32,267 nucleotides of DNA, taken from contig LCFW01000011.1 of assembly GCA_000999315.1 (NCBI GenBank), positions 1 to 32,267 on the forward strand, in the 5' to 3' direction. The stretch is from Candidatus Peregrinibacteria bacterium GW2011_GWF2_43_17 (lineage in GTDB: Bacteria; Patescibacteriota; Gracilibacteria; UBA1369; UBA12470). The notes under the pieces were generated by a model that was not told where the DNA came from, made no database searches, and was given only the letters and a program-made list of their open reading frames with translations. A program made the position numbers and the translations under genes. Within the stretch, counting starts at the first letter, position 1; each line of letters opens with the position of its first letter. Below are positions 1 to 7,068 of the stretch, piece by piece.

Positions 1-90
1 GTCTCTTGAATTCCATGCCCAAAAGATACCACATCAAGAAGATGCGGGACACACTTCATCCGCCAGCTCACGCTGGCGGGTCTGCGTAGG
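1..90. repeat. Left-edge repeat with GC-rich palindrome
   Basis: A 17-base string (TCAAGAAGATGCGGGAC, 34-50) recurs inverted at 32223-32239. It is followed by a perfect 8-bp hairpin (CCGCCAGC / GCTGGCGG, 60-67 and 72-79) whose unit also resembles 32178-32197. A plus-strand frame open from the left edge reads through the 17-mer and stops at 87-89. This looks like the tail of a dispersed genomic repeat; its body would lie outside the window. Confidence 0.5.
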
Positions 91-95
91 TAGGC

Positions 96-110
96 TAGAC
101 TATCAGTCTA
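96..110. repeat. Palindrome overlapping the stop codon of the DUF3467 gene
   Basis: TAGACT (96-101) and AGTCTA (105-110) form a 6-bp stem with a 3-nt loop. On the minus strand the first three bases of the palindrome are the TAG stop of the DUF3467 gene. There is no T-run behind it, so it is not a classical rho-independent terminator; the GC-rich hairpin at 60-79 lies just beyond. Confidence 0.5.
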
Positions 111-374
111 CTTCCCCTCCTTTTGTTTATTCCTAAAATCCAAAACCGCATTTTGGAAAACTTTCAAGAAAGATTCCGCAGTCTTATGAGTCATGTTAAC
201 CCTTTGTAAAACTTTAACAACTCTCTCTTGTCCTGCCGGCATCAAATAACCGAAATCCAAAACGACTTCATTTGAAGAAACATTCACGGAAACCGCATTT
301 GAATAAATCCCAGCTTGCGCCTGCTCGCTCAATACGACTTTAACTTTTCCCTGTTGTGGTTGTGGTTCAGTCAT
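108..374 (-). CDS. DUF3467 family protein
   Basis: 88 residues, the usual size of the DUF3467 family, whose function is unknown. Family features visible here are the 'GIYSNAVSVNVSSNEVVLDF' segment, a central 'MPAG' and the C-terminal 'KTAESFLKVFQNAV' helix. The protein has no signal peptide or membrane segment, so it is probably cytosolic. Its start lies 61 bp after the stop of the upstream minus-strand lipoprotein gene, so the two may be cotranscribed. The ATG is preceded by an A/T-rich stretch with no Shine-Dalgarno motif. Its TAG stop opens a small palindrome. The family assignment is from remembered family sequences. Confidence 0.8.
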   Translation of the reverse strand: MTEPQPQQGKVKVVLSEQAQAGIYSNAVSVNVSSNEVVLDFGYLMPAGQERVVKVLQRVNMTHKTAESFLKVFQNAVLDFRNKQKEGK

Positions 375-435
375 TTTTTAAAATTAAAAGATAAAAAAAC
401 ACTTACATTTAAGCACGAAAACTAAAATTAGTACA

Positions 436-1962
436 TCAATCTTGCGGTAAGGAAACATTTAAGAAAGTTGTACCATCCTCCGAATCCCAAAATCCAAAAG
501 ATGCTCGATCACCAATAACAATAGAAGCACCGGGATCATCATCAATGAATTTATCATTATCCAATTCGGCCATTCTCATCCTCACATCGCCTTGAGCTCC
601 TTCCAGCAAAACTTTTTTTCCGGAATCCATATCTGCAATCGCGTAAAATTCACCGGAATCGAGAAGTATTATATTGCTGGAATCAACCTCGCCACCCAAA
701 TCATAAGTTTTACTCAAAACCTCTCCGGTATTTAAATCCAAAACATAAAAACAATAGCCATCATGCACAACCATATGCCCATCACTATTTACATTGCTAA
801 AACCAAATAGACCACTCTGTAATTTCAACTTAGTCTCCATTTCACCCATCATGTTTTTACCAACATCAAAATATTGTATTACCACTTGCCCATCCGGAAA
901 ACCCCAAGGGACCATCCATACCTTATTGTCATAAACAGCTGTTTTGTTGATACCGCCGATTGCACCCACCTTCCACGATACAATTTCGGAAAACTGACCG
1001 CTGACCAAATCAAGCTCGATTAATTTCAAATCATAATCTTTAGATGCCACCATATAAATACCCCTATCGGATTCGGAAAAACTAAACAAATTTAAATCCC
1101 ATCCTTCCTCCATATCGAAGCTATACTCTTGAACTTCACCTCCTTCCGCCTCCAACGACAATCGGAAACCACCATTATAAGTGTATGCAATTAATTTCAG
1201 GAGTCCGGATTCCGTCAATATAAGATCGCTAAATCCATTATCTTCTCCGTTTGCATTATAAAAACCTCGAGTTGTTTCAATCTGAGAATAAGCGGGAACA
1301 AGCATATCGCCGGTTTGAACCTTCGCCCGATTAACCGATCTTGTTAACCCCTCTTCCCCCAAAAAAGTTAAAGGACTAATCCCCCATGTTGATATTGTTT
1401 CAGCATAGTGTTCCTCAGGTCCCGCACATGCATAGAAGCTTACACATTGATCGTCCAAATCAACACCCGACACGGACTCGCCCTGATATATCCCATGATA
1501 ATTAATATCGGCAAAATCATCTTTCCATTCGGGCCAACCCATTTCCCCATAATCTGCTTGACCATGAGTAAATTCGTGAAAAACAGCACGATCAAAAAGA
1601 TTCTGTTGGAATCCGAAGGTATCTTCCGGAATATAAACAGTATCAACAGTATCATAAGAAGCCGCCGCATCATTACTATTTTTCGTTCTCTCCGCGAACT
1701 CCCGATCACTCAAAGCAACCATACTGTCAACCGGACACGTCAAAGTTTGATAAACCGATTCTCCGTGTTCCACAGCCGCTTCTATCTTCTCTTTTATTGA
1801 AAGGGTGGATGTACTTACAGTTTGATTACTTATTTCGGGCACACCACAAGCATTCTCAAAATTAGCACATCCCGCAGATACACCACTAGCCAATAGAGCA
1901 CTGCCCAATAACAACAATCCCTTTTTACCATCATGCGGATTTTCATCATACGGATTTTTCAT
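436..1962 (-). CDS. Predicted lipoprotein with HExxH metallopeptidase motif and C-terminal beta-rich domain
   Basis: 508 residues from the ATG at 1962. This start is preferred to the longer frame opening at 2154 because the extra 64 codons come from a hairpin element and read as low-complexity translation. Residues 15-31 form a hydrophobic signal segment followed by a lipobox-like S-A-G-C (Cys32), so it is probably lipid-anchored on the outer face of the membrane. An HEFTH motif (His129-Glu130-His133) with an acidic/His segment 'PEEHYAET' about 50 residues later resembles a zinc gluzincin site, with Glu184 or Glu188 as possible third ligand. From about residue 220 to the end the protein is a series of short beta-rich repeats ('SDLILTESGLLKLIAY', 'VLDLNTGEVLSKTYDLGG') that suggest a beta-propeller. 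The substrate is unknown. Stop codon is TGA. Confidence 0.7.
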   Translation of the reverse strand: MKNPYDENPHDGKKGLLLLGSALLASGVSAGCANFENACGVPEISNQTVSTSTLSIKEKIEAAVEHGESVYQTLTCPVDSMVALSDREFAERTKNSNDAAASYDTVDTVYIPEDTFGFQQNLFDRAVFHEFTHGQADYGEMGWPEWKDDFADINYHGIYQGESVSGVDLDDQCVSFYACAGPEEHYAETISTWGISPLTFLGEEGLTRSVNRAKVQTGDMLVPAYSQIETTRGFYNANGEDNGFSDLILTESGLLKLIAYTYNGGFRLSLEAEGGEVQEYSFDMEEGWDLNLFSFSESDRGIYMVASKDYDLKLIELDLVSGQFSEIVSWKVGAIGGINKTAVYDNKVWMVPWGFPDGQVVIQYFDVGKNMMGEMETKLKLQSGLFGFSNVNSDGHMVVHDGYCFYVLDLNTGEVLSKTYDLGGEVDSSNIILLDSGEFYAIADMDSGKKVLLEGAQGDVRMRMAELDNDKFIDDDPGASIVIGDRASFGFWDSEDGTTFLNVSLPQD

Positions 1963-2023
1963 TTTTGCAAATTCTACGTGTATTATAACACATTTCGGCA
2001 AGCACGACAAATGACCACACAGG

Positions 2024-2138
2024 GGGAAAAAATAACTATTTTGCAAATATCTGCAATGCTCCTGCTTTTCTGAAGTCGTACATGCTAGACTGAAGAAAAT
2101 AGGAAATGAAGCCGTTTGCAAAATAGTTATTTTCTCCC
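2024..2138. repeat. Structured hairpin element, copy 1 (locus-specific stem around a conserved core)
   Basis: Outer arms 2024-2047 and 2115-2138 are complementary over 24 bp with one mismatch. The right arm contains the rlmN stop codon (2127-2129). The roughly 67-nt core (2048-2114) matches the core at 16247-16311 at about 77% by eye. Inside the core are a middle stem (TTTTCT / AGAAAA), an inner stem (AGTC / GACT) and a 10-nt apical loop GTACATGCTA. It sits between rlmN and the lipoprotein gene, both minus strand, so it would appear in the RNA as the 3' end of rlmN mRNA. Confidence 0.75.
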
Positions 2139-3137
2139 TGCCAACTGCCCGCACGCCGCATCAATACTTTGCCCCAAACTAACCCTCACCGTAACCGGCA
2201 CACGATAAGTCTCGACAATCCTTTTGAACTCTTCAACCTTCTGATCCCTCGATCTTCTGAACTTCGTCTTATCCGTAAAATTATAAGGGATCAAATTCAC
2301 ATGACAAAGCCTCCCTTTAAGCAATTTTCCCAATTCATGAGCCAAACTCAAACTATCGTTTACACCGGCAAGCATCACGTACTCATAAGAAATCCTTCGG
2401 TGAGTTTTATCGGTATACTCTTTCAAAGCATCCATCAGCTCGATCAAAGGATATTTCTTAGCGATAGGCACCAACTCCTGACGCAACTCCTGATTCGGCG
2501 CATGCAAAGAAATCGCCAAATTAACCTGTAAATCTTCGGGAATTAATTGCAAAATCCCCGGGATCACACCCGCAGTCGACAAAGTAATATTCCTCGCCCC
2601 CAAATTCATGCCCCGACTATCATTTAAATGCCTGCAAGCGCGAAGAACATTTTCATAATTATTAAAAGGTTCACCCATCCCCATAAAAACAACATTTGTT
2701 ATCTCCTCCTCCGAATCCAAAACGAAATACAAAACCTGATCCGCTATCTCTTCATAACTCAAACTTCTTTTAAACCCCATCTTCCCCGTAGCGCAAAAAA
2801 CGCATTTAACCGCACACCCAACTTGAGAAGAAACACAAACCGTCCTTCTCCCATCCCTGAATCTCATCAAAACTGACTCGATCTTTTTACCATCTTTTTT
2901 ACATCTAAATAAAATTTTGCGCACGGAACCATCAGGAGTAATCGAAACATGCTTCTCTTCTATAGATAAAACCGGAACCTTCTCCGACAAAACATCCCGA
3001 AGTCCTTGCGGCAAATTGATCATTTGCGAATAATCGGCAATACCTTTCTTAAAAACATCATGCAAAACTTGGCTCGCCCTAAAAGGCGGATGCCCCGCAT
3101 TCTCCAATATTGAAACCAACTCTGCGTAATCTTTCAT
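2127..3137 (-). CDS. rlmN: 23S rRNA (adenine2503-C2)-methyltransferase RlmN
   Basis: 336-residue radical-SAM enzyme that methylates C2 of A2503 in 23S rRNA, and in some bacteria also A37 of certain tRNAs. The iron-sulfur motif CxxxCxxC is Cys108, Cys112 and Cys115 in 'CVSSQVGCAVKCVFCATGK'. The conserved C-terminal 'DAACGQL' supplies the catalytic methyl-carrier cysteine (Cys329). The SAM-binding stretch 'NVVFMGMGEPFNNYENVL' is intact. Length is slightly shorter than E. coli RlmN but normal for the family. Its target segment is present in the 23S gene of this same window. No Shine-Dalgarno motif precedes the ATG. The last codons and stop form one arm of structured element copy 1. Confidence 0.96.
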   Translation of the reverse strand: MKDYAELVSILENAGHPPFRASQVLHDVFKKGIADYSQMINLPQGLRDVLSEKVPVLSIEEKHVSITPDGSVRKILFRCKKDGKKIESVLMRFRDGRRTVCVSSQVGCAVKCVFCATGKMGFKRSLSYEEIADQVLYFVLDSEEEITNVVFMGMGEPFNNYENVLRACRHLNDSRGMNLGARNITLSTAGVIPGILQLIPEDLQVNLAISLHAPNQELRQELVPIAKKYPLIELMDALKEYTDKTHRRISYEYVMLAGVNDSLSLAHELGKLLKGRLCHVNLIPYNFTDKTKFRRSRDQKVEEFKRIVETYRVPVTVRVSLGQSIDAACGQLAGRK

Positions 3138-3279
3138 GTCACAACTTTATGACAATAAATAAAAAAATCAACCCGTTACGAAAATAGTGTCACGAAAATT
3201 TGACAGAATTTGCATCACAGACCCTTGCAAAACTCAAGTTATAAGGAAGAGAATAGCACACCGACCAAAAAACCACTCT

Positions 3280-3927
3280 ATGCATGCACTCATCGTAACA
3301 TGCAGACCGGAATGTACCGGCGACATAAAAAAGCTTCTCGGCAAGTCCGGTATTGAATGTACAACAACAACCCCAAGAAACCTGGATAAAATATGGTTCC
3401 ATCAATATCACATCGCATACATCCACCCGCCAATCGAAGAAGAAGATTGCACCCACGCCATTAAAAAAATTCGCGAAACAAACTCGCAAATCCCGATACT
3501 TCTCCCCTACCCGATAACACAATTGATAGAAAATGCTTACGTCTTACCACGCAACATCTCGAAAAACGACATCACTCTCACCATAAAAGCTCTCTCGATA
3601 ATAAAATCGGAAAAACTCAAGAAAAATCTCAAATTCCAAGACCTCGTTCTCGACCCAAGCAAAAGGGTTGTCAGAAGAAGTGGAAAACTCGTAAATTTAA
3701 GGAATAAAGCATTCTGCATACTTGAAATTCTCATGCAAAATCCAAAAAGGATAATTTCGAGAGAAGAAATCACGGAAATCATATGGGACAGAAACTCGAT
3801 TCTCACAAGCAACACAATAAACTCACACATATCCCATCTAAGAAAACAGATAGACAAAGGATTTAAACAAAAATTAATACACACGGTACACTACGCAGGC
3901 TACAAGCTGGACACATCAAAATACTAA
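3280..3927 (+). CDS. OmpR/PhoB-type winged-helix regulator with degenerate receiver domain
   Basis: 215 residues from the ATG at 3280. A GTG at 3187 would add 31 residues with no match to the family, so the ATG is preferred. Residues about 1-105 have the alternating strand/helix pattern of a response-regulator receiver ('MHALIVTCRPE' as strand 1), but the acidic pair after strand 1 is missing and the expected phosphoacceptor Asp after strand 3 is replaced ('YHIAYIHPPIE'). Residues about 120-215 are a clear Trans_reg_C winged helix ('LVNLRNKAFCILEILMQNP', 'ISREEITEIIW', 'NTINSHISHLRKQID', 'IHTVHYAGYKL'). It therefore probably binds DNA without phosphorelay control. No histidine kinase gene is nearby. 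It lies divergent from rlmN. Confidence 0.85.
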   Translation: MHALIVTCRPECTGDIKKLLGKSGIECTTTTPRNLDKIWFHQYHIAYIHPPIEEEDCTHAIKKIRETNSQIPILLPYPITQLIENAYVLPRNISKNDITLTIKALSIIKSEKLKKNLKFQDLVLDPSKRVVRRSGKLVNLRNKAFCILEILMQNPKRIISREEITEIIWDRNSILTSNTINSHISHLRKQIDKGFKQKLIHTVHYAGYKLDTSKY

Positions 3928-3993
3928 CAAAATAAAAATAAAACCGCGCAACAAATCAGCTAACGCCACAACAAAAAAAGCAATTATCAACTC

Positions 3994-4034
3994 TTTACTT
4001 GCTACAAACATGTGTGCTAGATTTCGACACACAT
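3994..4034 (+). promoter_or_regulatory. Extended -10 promoter with overlapping inverted repeat
   Basis: TTTACT (3994-3999), 18-bp spacer, TAGATT (4018-4023) preceded by TGC, which makes an extended -10. A 7-bp inverted repeat ATGTGTG (4010-4016) / CACACAT (4028-4034) flanks the -10 and the likely start of transcription, a typical operator position. It would drive the sigma-region-4/HARE gene at 4066. Confidence 0.5.
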
Positions 4035-4065
4035 TGACGACCACTACTATTTAAAACAAAATTTT

Positions 4066-5136
4066 ATGCCCACTCCGAATTTCACCATCAACGCAAACGC
4101 AACGGCGAACGACATAAAACTTGGTGAATTGGTAAACAATCTGCTTATCGTTTTGAACGAGAAAGAGAAGCATATTATTCAAAATCGCTTCGCTTTGAAC
4201 CAGGGCAACAAGCAAACTTTGGAGCAGATCGGTCAAAAATTTTCTGTCACCCGAGAAAGAATCAGACAAATTGAAAAAAACGCACTCAAGAAACTTTCGA
4301 GAAACGCACAAAACACGAACTTGAAGACTTTAAACGAATATGCAAAAACAATCGTCAGAAAACACGCCGGTATAATGACGGAAGAAACTCTAACCTCGAC
4401 GGTTTTAAATTCTCTGAAAAACATATCCGCGACAGAGGTCAATGAATTAAAATTGGCACTTGCCCTCGATGCGGAACTCGAGAAAATCTCCAACACGATC
4501 AACTACGAACCGAACTGGAGACTGAAAACAATTCCGTTCCAATTGATAAAAGAGATCACCCAACACGCAATAAAAGTTCTAAACGAATCAAAAGATGTCA
4601 TGGATCCGGCGATTTTGGCACAAAAAACGTTGGAAAAACTTTCAGACAAAACCGATCCGGCATTGATAGTCAGCACGATAAGAATAGACAAGAGAGTAAA
4701 ATTCACCGAAAAAGGTGTCGGCTTGAAACTCTGGAGGCACATCAACCCGAGAACACTCCGCGACAAGATCAACTTCGTTTTGGAACGAGAACAAAAACCT
4801 CTTCACTTCGTCAAAATCTCAAATCTGATAACAGACACCCGATTCGACAACAAGATGGTAAACGTCCAAGCAGTCCACAACGAACTCATCAGAAATAAAG
4901 ATTTTGTTTTGATCGGTCGAGGTATCTACGCATTGTCAAAATGGGGATTCAACCCGGGGACGGTTTCCGACATAATTTCAAAAATCCTTGAAGGTGACAA
5001 AAGCATGACACGCGAAGAAATCATCAGGGAAGTTTTGAAACAAAGACAAGTAAAAACAATCACGATTTATTTGAATCTGAAAAACAAGAAACACTTCAAG
5101 AGAGTCGGCAAAGATTCATACGCCCTTATATCATAA
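4066..5136 (+). CDS. Sigma-70 region 4-like / HARE-HTH transcriptional regulator
   Basis: 356 residues. Residues about 20-80 match sigma-70 region 4: 'LEQIGQKFSVTRERIRQIE' followed by 'NALKKLSR' is nearly the housekeeping sigma signature that contacts the -35 box. No region 2 or 3 is present, so it cannot act as a complete sigma factor. Residues about 225-295 resemble a HARE-HTH (RpoE/delta-subunit-like) domain ('LRDKINFVLEREQKPLHFVK', 'GRGIYALSKWGF'), and a second, shorter copy may follow at 295-356 ('KSMTREEIIREVLKQRQVK', 'FKRVGKDSYAL'). The combination suggests a protein acting at the RNA polymerase/-35 region. It is monocistronic and convergent with proC, with 2 bp between stop codons. 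Its promoter carries a palindrome that could be an autoregulatory site. Confidence 0.85.
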   Translation: MPTPNFTINANATANDIKLGELVNNLLIVLNEKEKHIIQNRFALNQGNKQTLEQIGQKFSVTRERIRQIEKNALKKLSRNAQNTNLKTLNEYAKTIVRKHAGIMTEETLTSTVLNSLKNISATEVNELKLALALDAELEKISNTINYEPNWRLKTIPFQLIKEITQHAIKVLNESKDVMDPAILAQKTLEKLSDKTDPALIVSTIRIDKRVKFTEKGVGLKLWRHINPRTLRDKINFVLEREQKPLHFVKISNLITDTRFDNKMVNVQAVHNELIRNKDFVLIGRGIYALSKWGFNPGTVSDIISKILEGDKSMTREEIIREVLKQRQVKTITIYLNLKNKKHFKRVGKDSYALIS

Positions 5137-5138
5137 AC

Positions 5139-5894
5139 TCACAGCTCTTTTGCTCTTCGAAAGGCCGCCTCTGCGGCCTTTTTTAAAACATCTTTCCAAG
5201 CCGCATCATTAAGAACTTTTAAAGCGACCTCTGTAGTTCCACCTTTTGACTCAACTTTGGAAATAGCTTCCTTCGGGCTCAAGCCTTGTAATGCCCCCAT
5301 TGCCCCATCTACAAAAACAGGCAAAGCTTTATCCAACAGCTTTTCATCAAATCCAAACTCCAAGCCCTTCTCCATCAAAGCATCCAAAAACAGATACAAA
5401 TAAGCCGGCCCACACCCAAACAACGCCGTCATTTTATCTATCTCATCATCACTCTTAACCTCAATCGCCACACCAAATTTCTCAAGCAAATTTTTAACAA
5501 AAATCTTGTCGTCAGCACTCACATCCCCACAAATAAAAGCATTCACGCTCTTCCCAACTCGCGCACCAAGATTCGGCATTACGCGAACGACCCTCGCGGG
5601 CAAATCGGCAAGCTTCACTCCGGCCATAATCGAAACAACCAACTTGTCTTTAAAATCAACTTTCATCTCACGAAAATTTTGTGGCTTAATAGCCAACAAC
5701 ACACAATCAACCGCATCCACAAGCGCCTCGACAGAATCCGCAACCGAAATCCCAAGCGCCTCAACTTTTTCACGATTATTATCAAATCCAACCAGTTTTT
5801 CCCCGGGAAGAAATCCCGCAATCGCACTTCCCATAACTCCACAACCTATGATTCCTACGGTTCTGGAAAGCGAAACGGTTCCAATTTTGCGCAT
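5139..5894 (-). CDS. proC: Pyrroline-5-carboxylate reductase
   Basis: 251 residues. Catalyses the last step of proline synthesis, reducing 1-pyrroline-5-carboxylate with NAD(P)H in the cytosol. The N-terminal Rossmann motif is 'GIIGCGVMGSAIAGF'. The substrate-binding region includes 'GCGPAYLYLFLDAL' and 'SKGGTTEVALKVLNDAAW', the equivalent of the family 'PGGTT' loop. Length is a little below the usual 260-275. It is third in proB-proA-proC, with only one base between it and the proA stop. The final codons contain a strong hairpin that also works as a plus-strand terminator for the convergent gene. Confidence 0.96.
   Translation of the reverse strand: MRKIGTVSLSRTVGIIGCGVMGSAIAGFLPGEKLVGFDNNREKVEALGISVADSVEALVDAVDCVLLAIKPQNFREMKVDFKDKLVVSIMAGVKLADLPARVVRVMPNLGARVGKSVNAFICGDVSADDKIFVKNLLEKFGVAIEVKSDDEIDKMTALFGCGPAYLYLFLDALMEKGLEFGFDEKLLDKALPVFVDGAMGALQGLSPKEAISKVESKGGTTEVALKVLNDAAWKDVLKKAAEAAFRRAKEL
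5160..5184 (+). terminator. Rho-independent terminator for the sigma/HARE gene, inside proC
   Basis: AAAGGCCGC (5160-5168), 4-nt loop and GCGGCCTTT (5173-5181) form a 9-bp stem followed by a T-run to 5184 on the plus strand. It lies 24 bp after the stop of the plus-strand gene and within the last codons of proC, where it encodes the 'KKAAEAAFRR' segment. Confidence 0.85.
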
Positions 5895-5895
5895 A

Positions 5896-7065
5896 TTATC
5901 TTGTTAAATAATCAGAAACACACTGCCACTTATAAGTCGTCAACTCCCTTATCCCCATCGGACCTCTCGCATGCAATTTTTGCGTACTTATACCGATTTC
6001 ACCACCCAATCCAAACATTCCACCATCAGTAAATCGCGTGGAAGTGTTGACGTACACAACAGCGGCATCAACTCTATTTGAAAACTCGCGAGCATGCTCC
6101 TTATTTGATGTCAAAATCGCCTCCGAATGTTTTGAAGAATATTTCGCGATATGATCTATCGCTTCATCCAAACCGCCAACGATTTTAATCGACATTTTTA
6201 AGGATAAAAATTCCCGCCCGAACTCACTGCAAATCTCAACTCCGGCAGATTTTAATTTCGGCAACAACTCTTTCAAAAATTTCTTTTCGATCTTTTTATG
6301 AACCAAAAGTGTATCCAGCGCATTACAAACCGACGGACGTGAAACTTTCGCATTAAAAACAACCTCCGCCGCCTTCTTAATATCAACTTCACTATCAACA
6401 TAAGTATGCACAACTCCGGCACCGGTTTCGATTATAGGGATTCTGGAATTCTCGCGAACCATATCTATAAGCCCCCTGCCTCCGCGCGGAATAACAACAT
6501 CAATATATTTATTCGCCTTAAGCATTTCCGCAACAAGCACGCGATCCGTCCCCAACAAAGCAACACAATCTCGCGGCAAACCGGCCTCAACCAAAGCCTC
6601 AACGATAATCGCCACCAACACCTTATTCGAATTGTAAGCCTCGCTACCGCCGCGTAAAACGACACAATTGCCGGATTTGATACACAAAGCCGCAACATCG
6701 GAAGTCACATTCGGCCTGGATTCATAAATCACACCGATAACACCCAATGGAACGGAAACTTTCTTTAAATTTAATTCATTCACATTACGCTCTTCAAGAA
6801 TTCGCCCAAGCGGATCTTCCATCCCTGCAATCTCTTTTAAAGAGTCAGCCATAGCAAAAATCCTGGCCTCATTAAGCATTAAACGATCCCTCATCGGATC
6901 ATCGGCACGCAAACCGGTAAGATCTTTTTTATTCGCCTCAATAATTTTATCCACATTTTTTTTGAGATTTTTCGCCAAAACGCGAAGAAACTTATTTCGC
7001 TTCACGACAGGTTCATTTGCCAGAACCCTCTCCGCCTCCGCAACTTTTTTTAGAATTTTCTCCAT
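5896..7065 (-). CDS. proA: Gamma-glutamyl phosphate reductase
   Basis: 389 residues. Reduces gamma-glutamyl phosphate to glutamate-5-semialdehyde with NADPH, the second step of proline synthesis. It is an aldehyde-dehydrogenase fold protein: 'PLGVIGVIYESRPNVTSDVA' is the family signature near residue 105, and the catalytic cysteine is in 'SRPSVCNALDTLLVH'. The C-terminal 'STRFTDGGMFGLGGEIGIST' is strongly conserved in ProA. It starts 3 bp after the proB stop and ends 1 bp before proC, so the three genes form one tightly packed operon. Confidence 0.97.
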   Translation of the reverse strand: MEKILKKVAEAERVLANEPVVKRNKFLRVLAKNLKKNVDKIIEANKKDLTGLRADDPMRDRLMLNEARIFAMADSLKEIAGMEDPLGRILEERNVNELNLKKVSVPLGVIGVIYESRPNVTSDVAALCIKSGNCVVLRGGSEAYNSNKVLVAIIVEALVEAGLPRDCVALLGTDRVLVAEMLKANKYIDVVIPRGGRGLIDMVRENSRIPIIETGAGVVHTYVDSEVDIKKAAEVVFNAKVSRPSVCNALDTLLVHKKIEKKFLKELLPKLKSAGVEICSEFGREFLSLKMSIKIVGGLDEAIDHIAKYSSKHSEAILTSNKEHAREFSNRVDAAVVYVNTSTRFTDGGMFGLGGEIGISTQKLHARGPMGIRELTTYKWQCVSDYLTR

Positions 7066-7068
7066 AAA

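Noticed and set aside
1963-2154. N-terminal extension of the lipoprotein gene
   Set aside because: It is translated from structured element copy 1, and a signal sequence starts at the ATG at 1962.
3199-3228. TTGACA upstream of the winged-helix regulator as a promoter
   Set aside because: No acceptable -10 lies 16-18 bp downstream.
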